From the NCBI RefSeq assembly GCF_003353055.1, contig NZ_QKWJ01000012.1:83604-147603 (forward strand): a DNA stretch of 64,000 nucleotides. The letters run 5' to 3'. The stretch comes from Cupriavidus lacunae. GTDB taxonomy: Bacteria; Pseudomonadota; Gammaproteobacteria; Burkholderiales; Burkholderiaceae. Made by a program: the position numbers and the translations under genes. The first letter of the stretch is position 1, and each line of letters starts with the position of its first letter. A model generated the notes under the pieces. It was not told where the DNA came from. It made no database searches and saw only the letters and a program-made list of their open reading frames with translations. Below, piece after piece: positions 39,674 to 48,476 of this stretch.

Positions 39674-40594
39674 ATGACCGATCCCCGCCTTGCCCGCCTC
39701 GCCGGTAAGATCATTGACTTCCGCCTGCGTCCGCCGACCGGGCCCTACCGTACGTTCTTTACGACCAATGTGGTCGGCGCGGTCAATCGCATCCTGGGGC
39801 AACCCGTTCCCCGCTCTTACACCGTGAGCACCGAGCCCTACCCGCATTCGGAGGAACGCGCACTGCGTGCGCTGATCGACGAAATGGATAGCGTGGGCGT
39901 GCGCATCGGCGTGATGAACGGCCGCCATTCCGTCAATCGTCCGGTGCCGGTGCATATCGAGGACACCGACCTGGCGGCGCTGACCAAGCGTACGGACAAT
40001 CGCGTGCTGGGTCTTGCCGGCGTGGATTTCGACAAGCCGATGAACGAGATCCTGGATGGGCTGGACACCGCGGTCAAGGAGCTTGGCCTGGTCGGCATTT
40101 GCGTTGAGCCGGGGCTGGCGCGCACGCCGATGTATGCCGACGACGAGAGGCTCTTTCCGTTCTACGAGAAGGTGGCGGAATTAAAGGTGCCGCTGCTGTT
40201 CATGACCGGTCCGCTGGCCGGCCCGGATATCAGCCACACCGACCCGGTGCGCTTCGATCGCGTCGCGCGCCGCTACTCGACCATGCCGGTGGTGCTTGGG
40301 CACGGCTGCTACCCGTACGTGACCGAGGCGGTGTCGCTGGCGTTCAAGAGCGAGGTGACCGGCCTGATGAACGTGTTCCTGTCGCCCGACGTGTATATGT
40401 TTGCCCCGGGCGGCAGCGGTTACGTGGAAGGGCTGAACTGGCTGCCGAACCGGTTCATCTACGCCTCCGCCTATTCGTTCTGCGGCGTGGAAGAAGGGGT
40501 GCGCGAAACCCTCAAGCTGCCGATCCGGGACGAGGCGCTGGACGCCTACATGTATCGCAACGCCGAAGCGCTGCTGCGCGCCGTGGAGGGCTGA
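39674..40594 (+). CDS. Amidohydrolase-2-like TIM-barrel protein with altered first metal motif
   Basis: A 306-residue protein of the amidohydrolase_2 (ACMSD-like) superfamily by overall pattern (VLGLAGVDFDKPMNEI, VGICVEPGLARTPMYADD, MPVVLGHGCYPYVTEAV, RFIYASAYSF). Where most members have HxH after the first strand it reads IDFRLRPP, so the usual zinc-binding pair is replaced by Phe-Arg-Leu-Arg. A subfamily with this change seems to exist; whether it is metal dependent is unknown. First gene of a two-gene operon with a CurA-like reductase, behind a TGTCGACA promoter. Hydrolysis or decarboxylation are possible activities. Confidence 0.75.
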   Translation: MTDPRLARLAGKIIDFRLRPPTGPYRTFFTTNVVGAVNRILGQPVPRSYTVSTEPYPHSEERALRALIDEMDSVGVRIGVMNGRHSVNRPVPVHIEDTDLAALTKRTDNRVLGLAGVDFDKPMNEILDGLDTAVKELGLVGICVEPGLARTPMYADDERLFPFYEKVAELKVPLLFMTGPLAGPDISHTDPVRFDRVARRYSTMPVVLGHGCYPYVTEAVSLAFKSEVTGLMNVFLSPDVYMFAPGGSGYVEGLNWLPNRFIYASAYSFCGVEEGVRETLKLPIRDEALDAYMYRNAEALLRAVEG

Positions 40595-40595
40595 G

Positions 40596-41600
40596 ATGAC
40601 GGACCTCAATACGCAGATCGTGATGAAACGCCATCCCGCTGGGATGGTTTCGGAGGACGATTTCTCCGTGGTGCAGGCACCGCTGCCGACGCTCCAGGAA
40701 GGGCAAGCGCTGGTGCGCAATCTGGTCCTGTCGCTGGACCCGTACATGCGCCCGCGCATGGATCCGCTGCGCTCCTACGCTGAGCCGCTGAAGCCAGGCG
40801 AACTGATGCCCGGCGGTACCGTCGGGGAAGTCGTGCAAAGCCGCGACCCTGAGTTGCCGCCGGGCACCCTGGTTGCGGCGCTGCTTGGCTGGCAATCGCA
40901 CGGCGTGGTGACCAAGGCAACGGTGCGCGTGCTCGATCCGGGCATGAAGCAGCCGTCGGCGGCGCTGAGCGTGCTGGGCATGACCGGCGTGACCGCCCAC
41001 TACGGCATCGTCAAGCTGGGCCAGCCCAAGCCGGGCGAGACGGTGGTCGTGACCGCGGCTTCCGGCGCCGTCGGCGGCATTGCCGGCCAGATTGCCAAGC
41101 TTAAAGGCTGCCGCGTGGTGGGCATCGCCGGCGGCCCGGAAAAGTGCCGCTACGTTGTCGAGGAACTGGGCTTCGATGCCTGCGTCGACTATCGCGCGCC
41201 GGATTTTGAGGCGCAACTCGCCGCGGCCACGCCCAACTATGTGGACGTCCTGTTCGAGAACGTGGGCGGTCCGGTCATGGATGCGGTCCTGCAGCGGATC
41301 AACGATCACGCCCGCATCGCGCTGTGCGGCAACGTCAGCCAGTACAACGCCAGGGAGCCCTACGGCCTGAAGGGGATGCGGCAGCTGTTGATGCATCGCG
41401 TCACGACCTATGCGTTCGTGATCGCCGATCACCGCGACTACTGGCCGACCGCGCTGGCGGATCTGTCCGCGTGGCACCGCGAGGGCAAGCTGCGTTTCAA
41501 GGAAGATGTAGTGGAAGGGCTGGGCAACGCCCCGGCAGCCTTTATCCGGATGCTCACCGGCCGCAATTTCGGCAAGCAACTGGTCCGGATCGCCGCCTGA
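40596..41600 (+). CDS. NADP-dependent oxidoreductase, CurA/prostaglandin reductase type
   Basis: A 334-residue MDR reductase of the leukotriene B4 dehydrogenase/CurA group: LSLDPYMRPRMDPLRSYAEP near 47, GMTGVTAHYGIVKLGQPKPGE, the nucleotide loop VVVTAASGAVGGIAGQIAKLKG and VDVLFENVGGPVMDAVL. These enzymes reduce the double bond of alpha,beta-unsaturated carbonyls with NADPH. It starts one base after the amidohydrolase stop, so the two are translationally linked and probably act in sequence. Confidence 0.88.
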   Translation: MTDLNTQIVMKRHPAGMVSEDDFSVVQAPLPTLQEGQALVRNLVLSLDPYMRPRMDPLRSYAEPLKPGELMPGGTVGEVVQSRDPELPPGTLVAALLGWQSHGVVTKATVRVLDPGMKQPSAALSVLGMTGVTAHYGIVKLGQPKPGETVVVTAASGAVGGIAGQIAKLKGCRVVGIAGGPEKCRYVVEELGFDACVDYRAPDFEAQLAAATPNYVDVLFENVGGPVMDAVLQRINDHARIALCGNVSQYNAREPYGLKGMRQLLMHRVTTYAFVIADHRDYWPTALADLSAWHREGKLRFKEDVVEGLGNAPAAFIRMLTGRNFGKQLVRIAA

Positions 41601-41700
41601 GCGGATGCCGGCCCGTCAGGTGATCGCGGCAATGCCGGCGGCGCTGCGATCACTGCCGGCGGGCAGCGTACCGCTGCGACCGCCGGCCGGGCCAATCTCC

Positions 41701-43434
41701 TCACCGTGAGTAGAGGGTCTTCCCGCCCACGATGGTCTCGAACACCTGGATATCCTTGATCCGTGCCGGGTCGTCCAGCGGGCTGGCGGACAGGATGGCG
41801 AAGTCCGCGAGCTTGCCTGGTTCGATCGAGCCACGGCTGTCTTCCTCGAAGGACTGCCACGCGGAGTCGATGGTGACCGCGCGCAGCGCCTGGGTCGCAG
41901 TGATGCGCTCCGCCGCACCGATCACCTTGCCGCTGCTCGAAATCCGGTTGACCGCGGACCACATCAGGCGCAGCGGATCCATCGGCACGACTGGCGTGTC
42001 GGTGTGGATGGTGAACCGCACACCGCGCTTGAGCGCGGATTCAAGCGGGCTGATGCGCATGGCGCGCTGCGGCCCGAGGAAGACGTCGCGGTGCCGGTCG
42101 CCCCAGTAGTAGGTATGCAGGACAAAGAAGGACGGAATGACGCCCAGTGCCTTCATCTTGTCGAGCTGGTCGTCGCGCGCTGTCTGCGAGTGCACGATGA
42201 CGTGGCGCGCATCGGGACGGGGGAAGGCCTTCTGCGCTTCGCTGAACGCGAACAGGATGTCGTCGATGGCGGCATCCCCGTTGCCGTGGATGGCAATCTG
42301 CCGGCCGGCCTTGTGCTGTTCGAGCACCAACGCGGCAAGCTGGTCGCGCGGCATGGTGGGGTAGCCGCGATAGCTGTCGTCCTTGCCCGGTGCGTGCACG
42401 TGGTATGGCTCGCTCAGGTAGCCGGTGTAGCCCTGGATCGAGCCGTCACTGAAGATCTTGGTTGCGCCGATCTTGAGCAATTGCGGATCCGGCGAGTGGA
42501 ACTCGGCCTTGCCGTCGATCAGTGCCTTGGCCACGGGAGCGGTCGGCCAGATTACCAGGCGAACCTGCAGTTGCCCCTGGGCCGCCGCGTCCTGCAGCAT
42601 GGGCAGCAGTTTGGGATTGCCGAAGGCGCCGTCCTGCGCTGTCGTCACGCCTTTGGCCGTGTAGATTTCGGTGGCCTTGCGGATTGCCTCAAGATTCTGC
42701 TCGCGGCTCAGGGCCGGTATCCTGGCCGCCACCGGCGCTAGCGCGGTGGTCTCTTCCAGTACGCCATTCAGCTCGCCCGCGGCATCACGGCGGAATTCTC
42801 CGCCCTGCGGATTCGGCGTGTTCCTGGTGAGCTGCGCCAGTTCCAGCGCCTTGCTGTTGGCAACGGCAAAGTGACCCGATACGTGGCGAATGAAGATCGG
42901 GTGATCGGTGGATGCCCGGTCCAGGTCGGCTCGGGTCGGGTGCCGTTTCTCTGCGACCAGGGTGTCGTCATAGCCGTTGCCAAGAATCCATTCGCCCTTG
43001 GGCGTGCTTTCGGCCTTGCGCTTCAGGCGCGCGACGATCTCGTCGATGTTCTTGACGTTGCCGACGGGCGCACTGCTCAGATCGACCGAGAACGCCGCGG
43101 CGGCACCGGTCGACAGGAAATGGCTGTGCGCGTCGACGAAGCCGGGGATCATGGTCTTCCCCTGGAGGTCGACCACCTTGGTGCCCGGCCCGGCCAGTGC
43201 CTCGATTTCGCCCTTGCGTCCTACTGCCTGGATGCGGCCGTCGCGTACGGCGACCGCTTCCGCGGTGCGGTTGCCGGCGTCGACGGTCAGCACCTTGCCG
43301 TTGATATAGATCGCGTCTGCAGTCGTGGCCGTACTCTGCGCGGCCGCGCAAACTGACGCGCCTGCGACGCTGCCTGCCGCAAGTGTCAATGTCAGGGCAT
43401 ATCTGGCGGATCGCATCATCCTGGTCGCTCTCAT
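41701..43434 (-). CDS. Exported YtcJ-like metal-dependent amidohydrolase
   Basis: A 577-residue amidohydrolase_3 protein with an N-terminal signal peptide (hydrophobic run and AAA-Q cleavage near 33), so it acts in the periplasm. The metal motif is HSHF in PGFVDAHSHFLSTGAA near 105; further metal ligands are likely in AIHGNGD, VHSQ and FTIHTDTPV. YtcJ-like proteins hydrolyse N-acyl or aryl amide bonds; the substrate is unknown. GGAG precedes the ATG at 43434. It is convergent with the reductase gene and has no TGTCGACA site of its own. Confidence 0.87.
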   Translation of the reverse strand: MRATRMMRSARYALTLTLAAGSVAGASVCAAAQSTATTADAIYINGKVLTVDAGNRTAEAVAVRDGRIQAVGRKGEIEALAGPGTKVVDLQGKTMIPGFVDAHSHFLSTGAAAAFSVDLSSAPVGNVKNIDEIVARLKRKAESTPKGEWILGNGYDDTLVAEKRHPTRADLDRASTDHPIFIRHVSGHFAVANSKALELAQLTRNTPNPQGGEFRRDAAGELNGVLEETTALAPVAARIPALSREQNLEAIRKATEIYTAKGVTTAQDGAFGNPKLLPMLQDAAAQGQLQVRLVIWPTAPVAKALIDGKAEFHSPDPQLLKIGATKIFSDGSIQGYTGYLSEPYHVHAPGKDDSYRGYPTMPRDQLAALVLEQHKAGRQIAIHGNGDAAIDDILFAFSEAQKAFPRPDARHVIVHSQTARDDQLDKMKALGVIPSFFVLHTYYWGDRHRDVFLGPQRAMRISPLESALKRGVRFTIHTDTPVVPMDPLRLMWSAVNRISSSGKVIGAAERITATQALRAVTIDSAWQSFEEDSRGSIEPGKLADFAILSASPLDDPARIKDIQVFETIVGGKTLYSR

Positions 43435-43621
43435 ACTCGGGTTTCTCCTCGCTTGTAGTTGTCTTTGGTTCTGCCTGCGGTGTCTTCCCGGGAACAGGCG
43501 GAGCAGCCCAGCCTACCCTAAGAGCGGGACGTGCTCATAGATCCAGAAGGCAAGGATTGCTGGTGCCAGCCGCCGCGCTGACAAGCGGACGCCGGCCGGC
43601 CAGTCCGGGAGGAACCAGCAA

Positions 43622-44635
43622 TCAGATATCCAGCACGATCTTGCCGATGTGCTGATTCGATGCCTGGTAGCGAAAGGCGTCAGCGATCGCTTCCAGTGGA
43701 AAGTGCCGGTCAATCACCGGGCGGATGCCAGTGGCATTCAGGGCTCGTACCATGTCAAGCTGGTGTTGGCGGCTCCCCACCAGCAGGCCGGTCAGGCGCA
43801 GATGCTTGCGCAGCAACTGGGTGATGGTGATCGGCCCGGTCGGGTTTCCCAGTGAGCCGATCACGGCGATATGTCCGCCGACACGGGCCGCCGTCATCGA
43901 TTGATCGAGCGTTGCCGCTCCGCCGACCTCGATAATATGGTCGACCCCGGCGCCGTCCGTCATCTCGCGCACGGTCTCGCCCCACTGCACGGTCTTGCGA
44001 TAGTTGATCAGGTAATCGGCGCCAAGCTCGCGGAGCCTGGCTAGCTTCTCGTCCGAGGATGAGGTGGCAATCACGCGCGCGCCGGCCGCCTTGGCGAATT
44101 GCAGGGCGAAGACCGATACGCCGCCAGTGCCAAGAACCAGCACGGTTTCCCCGGCCTTCAAGGTGCCATCGACAAACAGTGCCCGCCATGCCGTCAGCCC
44201 GGCCGTGGTCAGCGTCGCAGCCTCGGCATGGCTGTATCCGTGTGGGGCAGGCGTGAAGCATCTTGCAGGTAACGTTACGGTTTCCCGCGCAAAGCCGTCG
44301 ACGCCATCCCCGGGGACGGTGGCGAAATCGCACACGCGAGGTTCTCCGTCCAGCCAGGTCGGGAAGAAGGTGCTGACGACACGGTCGCCAACCGAAAATT
44401 CCTTCACGTCAGCGCCGACGGCTGTGACGTCCCCGGCGCCGTCAGCCATTGGAATGCGCCTGTCTTTCAATCCACGACGGCCGGACACCACGGCGAAATC
44501 ATGATAATTGAGCGAGCTTGCGCGAATGCGGACGGTGATCTCGCCCTGTCCGGGGGGCGCGGCCGTGGCTTCCCCGATCACCATGCGATCGAGGCCGGCC
44601 GGTGGATCGAGATAAATGGCTTTCGATGCAGTCAT
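43622..44635 (-). CDS. MDR-superfamily NAD(P)-dependent alcohol dehydrogenase-like protein
   Basis: A 337-residue medium-chain reductase: SLNYHDFAVVSGRRGLKDRRIPMADGAG in the GroES half, ETVLVLGTGGVSVFALQFAKAAGA as nucleotide loop, and a C-terminal QHIGKIVLDI. The structural four-cysteine zinc lobe is not seen. It could oxidise an alcohol or reduce an unsaturated carbonyl. A TGTCGACG site lies about 60 bases upstream. It is the fourth MDR enzyme in the same putative regulon. Confidence 0.85.
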   Translation of the reverse strand: MTASKAIYLDPPAGLDRMVIGEATAAPPGQGEITVRIRASSLNYHDFAVVSGRRGLKDRRIPMADGAGDVTAVGADVKEFSVGDRVVSTFFPTWLDGEPRVCDFATVPGDGVDGFARETVTLPARCFTPAPHGYSHAEAATLTTAGLTAWRALFVDGTLKAGETVLVLGTGGVSVFALQFAKAAGARVIATSSSDEKLARLRELGADYLINYRKTVQWGETVREMTDGAGVDHIIEVGGAATLDQSMTAARVGGHIAVIGSLGNPTGPITITQLLRKHLRLTGLLVGSRQHQLDMVRALNATGIRPVIDRHFPLEAIADAFRYQASNQHIGKIVLDI

Positions 44636-44695
44636 GGCATTCCCTTAGTTTGCGACAACAAGTGCGAGGCAAGTTTATCATCGCTGAATTATTAA

Positions 44696-44748
44696 TGTCG
44701 ACGAGCGGGCTGAGGACGAGGGCATTGCTCAAACAAATAGTGTCGACA
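44696..44748. promoter_or_regulatory. Two TGTCGAC-type sites in the divergent region before the second Bug gene
   Basis: An imperfect TGTCGACG at 44696-44703 (in TTAATGTCGACGAG) faces the minus-strand MDR gene; on that strand TCGACA is followed 18 bases later by TAAACT. A perfect TGTCGACA at 44741-44748 lies about 100 bases before the plus-strand binding-protein gene; no convincing -10 stands 17 bases from it. Confidence 0.5.
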
Positions 44749-44845
44749 AGAATAAAAGTGTGTACCATGGTCCATGCGTCGCGCCGACTGTGAGTGCTGC
44801 CAGCGAGCAGCGCCGGGCGCCCCGTACACCAAGGAGACCCCAACC

Positions 44846-45826
44846 ATGTTCGACGCGAGAAAATGCCTCGCCGCGGTATGCGCCATCTGGTTTGGCGCGG
44901 CGACAGCGCAGGCCAGTGCAAATACCTATCCCGAACGCCCGGTCCGATTGATCGTGCCCTTTCCTGCCGGTAGCAGCATCGATACCGCGGCCCGGGTGCT
45001 GGCGCGAAACCTGACGCCGGCGCTTGGCCAGGCCATCGTGGTGGAAAACAAGGCAGGCGCTGGCGGCACAGTCGGCGCGGTCGCGGCGGCGCATGCGGCA
45101 CCTGATGGCTACACCATCTTCCTTGGCTCGGTGGCGCAGCTGATCGGCAAGGTGGCGCAGCCGTCGGTGGCCTTCGATCCGTTGAAGGACTTTGCGCCGG
45201 TCTCGCTCACTTACCGGTCTGCCGCGATCGTCACCGTCAGTACGCAGGCCCCGGTCCAGTCGGTTGCCGATCTGGTGCGCTGGGCAAAGGCCAATCCCGG
45301 CGCACTGAACTATTACTCCGGCGGCGTAGGGACGGCGGCACATTTGCTCGGTGCCACCCTTTCCACCAAGGAGGATGTGAAGACGGTGCACATCCCGCTT
45401 CGCGCGGTGACCGACATGCTGCCGCAACTCGGTGACAAGACGCCGCATTTCGCCTGCTTTATCGCGCCGGCGGTGCGGCCCTATGTCGAATCCAGGCGTC
45501 TTCGGGCGCTGGCGGTGTCGTCGCGCGAACGGCTGCCGCAACTGCCGGACGTGCCCACGCTGTATGAGGTCTTCAAGGACGAGGACTTTGTCCAGGAGAG
45601 CTGGCTGGGCATCTGGGCGCCGGCAGGCACGCCAAAGCCGGTCATGCAGAAGCTGTTCACCGCGACGGAGCGCGCAGTCAACTCGGCTGACTTCAGGGAC
45701 GCGATGCGTCGCCAGGACCAGCAGGCGATCGCCAGCAGCAGCCCCGAAGCCTTTGCTTCGTATATGCGTGCGGAGTACGCCAAGTGGGAGCGGCTGGCCA
45801 ATGTGGCGCAGCTCCCGCGTCAATAG
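44846..45826 (+). CDS. Bug-family (TctC) periplasmic solute-binding protein
   Basis: A 326-residue periplasmic binding protein; signal peptide MFDARKCLAAVCAIWFGAAT ending near ASA, then NTYPERPVRLIVPFPAGSSID, IVVENKAGAGGTVGAVAAA and AAPDGYTIFLG. It is a paralogue of the protein at 28002-28997, again without membrane subunits. AAGGAGA lies upstream of the ATG at 44846. The ligand is presumably a substrate of the surrounding pathway. Confidence 0.88.
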   Translation: MFDARKCLAAVCAIWFGAATAQASANTYPERPVRLIVPFPAGSSIDTAARVLARNLTPALGQAIVVENKAGAGGTVGAVAAAHAAPDGYTIFLGSVAQLIGKVAQPSVAFDPLKDFAPVSLTYRSAAIVTVSTQAPVQSVADLVRWAKANPGALNYYSGGVGTAAHLLGATLSTKEDVKTVHIPLRAVTDMLPQLGDKTPHFACFIAPAVRPYVESRRLRALAVSSRERLPQLPDVPTLYEVFKDEDFVQESWLGIWAPAGTPKPVMQKLFTATERAVNSADFRDAMRRQDQQAIASSSPEAFASYMRAEYAKWERLANVAQLPRQ

Positions 45827-45846
45827 CCGGGCAGGGTGGTCATGAC

Positions 45847-46053
45847 ATGAAAGACGATCAGCGCGCCGGCGGTGGCGCCAGCTTCCGTCGCCGCCTGGGC
45901 CGGACTGTCTGTCACGGATTCTCCCGGCTTGCCGGGTTTCTGGCCTACGCGGCCACGGCGATGCTGCTGACCGACATGGTGGCGTGGGACAGCGATGGCA
46001 GGATTGTGCGCCGCTACCTGCAACAGAGCGAGGCACCCACGGCCGGGGAGTGA
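45847..46053 (+). CDS. Small hypothetical membrane-associated protein
   Basis: A possible 68-residue protein, basic at the N-terminus (FRRRLGRTVCHGFSR) and with one hydrophobic stretch (LAGFLAYAATAMLLTDMV) that could span the membrane once. It follows the binding-protein gene by 20 bases on the same strand. There is no strong ribosome site and no recognised family, so it may be spurious. Confidence 0.35.
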   Translation: MKDDQRAGGGASFRRRLGRTVCHGFSRLAGFLAYAATAMLLTDMVAWDSDGRIVRRYLQQSEAPTAGE

Positions 46054-46404
46054 GCCGGCTGCGCGAAGCGCAAAGCGCAAAAAGCGGGCAGGGCGGTGTC
46101 AGCCGCCGTCCTGCCGCCAGCGCGTCGGCGACTTGCCGGACTGCGCAGCGAACCACCTGGGACATCCCCTCCGGCTGGCGGCCAGCCCCAACAATCCGCG
46201 GGCGACGCGCTGCGCCATTACCGCCGGCGTCGCCTGAACGCCATCAAGACCACACCATGCCGGATCCGCGCCCCGCGGACGGGCCCGATGCGCCATCCGC
46301 CAGCCGGCCCGGTGCGCGGCGTGAGGTAAGATCTTGGGCGGCGCGCGCACCGCACCGCAGCGCCGGCGCCAGACCTGTTCGCAACCCTCGGAAGGACCCC
46401 ATTC
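46054..46404. other. Intergenic region before the GntR gene
   Basis: About 350 GC-rich bases with only shadow-like open frames. No TGTCGACA copy is present, so if the following regulator binds that motif it does not seem to control itself through it. GGAAGGA at the right end is the ribosome site of the regulator. Nothing else is recognised. Confidence 0.6.
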
Positions 46405-47217
46405 ATGGGCAGACTCAAGACTACCAATACGCCTGAACTGCAGGCCCTACTGACGCAGCAGACGCCGCAGAATCCGGTCACGCTGGCGGTCGAGCAGGCG
46501 CTGATGCATGGGCGCGACTGGTCGGCGTCGGTGGCTGAGCAGATCGCGGTGCGGCTGGCTGGCCTGATCGCCATCGACGTGATCCACGCCGGCCAGCGCC
46601 TGCTGGAGAAGGACATCAGCGAGGTCCTGGAGGTCAGCCGCGCCCCCGTGCGCGAGGCCCTTCGCATCCTGGAGCGCGAACGGCTGATCGAATTCCGCGC
46701 GCGCCGCGGCGCCATCGTCACGGAGCCGAATGCGCAGGACCTGCGGGATATCTACGTGGTGCGCGAGGCGTTGTTCGCCATCCTGCTGCGGCAGCTGGTG
46801 GAAGAGCGTCCGGAGGCGCTCGATGCCCTGTTCGAAGCGTTCATGCCGCAGGTCAGCAGGGCGTTGGAGGATTCCGCCGTGGATGCCTATTCCAGCGTGA
46901 CGTTCCTGGCGAACATGGCGATGGCGGACCTGTCGAGCAACCGGCTGGTCGGCGATTTGCTCAATTCCCTCTCGCTGCGGACCCTGCGCTATGTGCGGCT
47001 CGGGCTCGCATCCAATCCCGGCTTGCTCGAGAATAATGTCAAGACCTGGCGCGCGCTGCAGCGCGCCGTGGCCAAGCGCGACATCGACGCGGTCCTGCAG
47101 ACCGCGCGCAAGCGCATTGAAAGCTCCCGCGATGCCGCCATTCGCGCGCTGCCTCGCGGGGCGCCGAAAGGCAAGGGCGCCGCCTCGGGCCGCGCCGCGC
47201 CAGCCAAGGCCGCCTGA
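46405..47217 (+). CDS. GntR-family (FadR/FCD subfamily) transcriptional regulator
   Basis: A 270-residue regulator with a roughly 40-residue N-terminal extension, a GntR winged helix (about 41-108, with DISEVLEVSRAPVREALRILERERLIEFRARRGAIV) and an all-helical ligand-binding domain of the FCD type (LRDIYVVREALFAILLRQLVEE onward). The C-terminus is Ala/Lys/Gly-rich. It is the only regulator inside the TGTCGACA region, and FadR-type proteins bind short palindromes of the form TNGTNNNACNA or similar, so it is the best candidate for that operator. The ligand is unknown. Confidence 0.88.
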   Translation: MGRLKTTNTPELQALLTQQTPQNPVTLAVEQALMHGRDWSASVAEQIAVRLAGLIAIDVIHAGQRLLEKDISEVLEVSRAPVREALRILERERLIEFRARRGAIVTEPNAQDLRDIYVVREALFAILLRQLVEERPEALDALFEAFMPQVSRALEDSAVDAYSSVTFLANMAMADLSSNRLVGDLLNSLSLRTLRYVRLGLASNPGLLENNVKTWRALQRAVAKRDIDAVLQTARKRIESSRDAAIRALPRGAPKGKGAASGRAAPAKAA

Positions 47218-47232
47218 GCGGCGGCCGTCCCA

Positions 47233-48240
47233 CTATAGCGCGCCGGTCAGCTTCTGCATCAGCAGGCTGCTGGCGGCAACGCTCACCCAGACCAGCAAGC
47301 CCAGCAGCAGCGGGCGCCATCCGGCGCGCCGGAGCCGCGCGACATCCGTGCTCAGCCCGATTGCCGTGAGCGCGCCGACAATCAGCAGCGGCGCGACCAG
47401 CCGTACCGCGCCGATGAGCGTGGCAGGCAGCCATTGGTTGGTGGCGGACGCGGCCACGAACATGACGATAAACCAGGGCACGCTGCGGCGGATCGAGCCG
47501 TCCGCACGGTCGCGCTGGTACAGCATCGCGATCACCACGACCACCGGTACGATCATCATCGCGCGCGTTAGCTTGACGATGGTGGCATATTCACCCGCGG
47601 TGGCGTTCCAGGCATAGGCTGCGGCGACCACCGAAGACGTGTCGTTGATCGCGGTGCCCGCCCACAGTCCGAAGCCCGCATCCGTCATGCCGAGGAGTTT
47701 CCCGGCGACGGGGAAGAGCATCACGGCGACGATATTGAACAAGAAGATGGTGGACAGCGCGTAGGCCGTGTCATGCTCGTCCTGCTTCAGGATCGGGGTG
47801 ATGGCGGCGATGGCCGAGCCGCCGCAGATGGCGGTGCCGGCGCCGATCAGGACCTTGAGATTGCCCGGGATGCCCAGCGCACGCCCGGCTGCCACGGCGA
47901 CCACGAACGCGACCGTCAGCGTGACCAGCGAGACCGGCAGGGAATGCAGGCCAGTGCTGGCGACGTGCTGCAGAGGCAGGCTGAAGCCGAGGGCCACGAT
48001 CGAGTATTGCAGCAACTGCTTCGAAGCGAAGCGGATGCCGGGCAGACATCGCTCGCCAGGCGTGAACCACTGCCGGCAGGCGATGCCGAGCATCATGCCG
48101 GTCACGGCGCCGCCCAGCAGCGGGAAGGCGCGGCCAAGCAGGGCAGCCGGAATGGACAGGAGCACGACCAGCAGTAGTCCCGTAAGCATGGAACGGAATG
48201 TCGACGGCGGGCTGGCGGGGCGGGTCTGGGACGGTGTCAT
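47233..48240 (-). CDS. YeiH/UPF0324-family membrane protein, putative sulfate or anion exporter
   Basis: A 335-residue protein with about ten membrane segments. The UPF0324 signatures are visible: QLLQYSIVALGFSLPL, VLIGAGTAICGGSAIAAI and GLWAGTAINDTSSVVAAAYA. Members are annotated as putative sulfate exporters and occur with sulfonate catabolism genes. The start at 48240 is set by AAGGAG about 7 bases upstream; the frame extends further but without support. It is divergent from a TauD-type dioxygenase with a TGTCGACA site between, which fits disposal of sulfite or sulfate released by the enzyme. That is inference. Confidence 0.82.
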   Translation of the reverse strand: MTPSQTRPASPPSTFRSMLTGLLLVVLLSIPAALLGRAFPLLGGAVTGMMLGIACRQWFTPGERCLPGIRFASKQLLQYSIVALGFSLPLQHVASTGLHSLPVSLVTLTVAFVVAVAAGRALGIPGNLKVLIGAGTAICGGSAIAAITPILKQDEHDTAYALSTIFLFNIVAVMLFPVAGKLLGMTDAGFGLWAGTAINDTSSVVAAAYAWNATAGEYATIVKLTRAMMIVPVVVVIAMLYQRDRADGSIRRSVPWFIVMFVAASATNQWLPATLIGAVRLVAPLLIVGALTAIGLSTDVARLRRAGWRPLLLGLLVWVSVAASSLLMQKLTGAL

Positions 48241-48356
48241 GGCCATCTCCTTCGTTGGGCGATTGCACGCACTGCGTGCCTGGCACAGGGCAAACGCGTC
48301 TGCAACCACCCTGCGCCTGCTCGATGCAGGAAACTCTAGCACGTTTATAAGATTAA

Positions 48357-48387
48357 TGTCGACACTATAAAAGACGGCTGCTAGTAT
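48357..48387 (+). promoter_or_regulatory. Promoter with TGTCGACA over the -35 hexamer between yeiH-like and tauD-like genes
   Basis: TGTCGACA at 48357-48364 (context TTAATGTCGACACTAT). TCGACA is followed after 17 bases by TAGTAT (48382-48387) toward the dioxygenase. On the minus strand TCGACA is followed after 18 bases by TAGAGT toward the transporter. One palindrome thus could serve as -35 for both directions. Confidence 0.6.
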
Positions 48388-48476
48388 CCATTCAGGCGTC
48401 GCTCAGGACGCCGCCCGGAGGAGCGGCGGCCGCCGCGCAGGCCCATGCATTTTTCCCAACGAGAAGGAGACGAAGA

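Noticed and set aside
48199..48206. A TGTCGACG copy
   Set aside because: It is within the first codons of the YeiH-type gene in GC-rich coding context, unlike the AT-rich intergenic sites.
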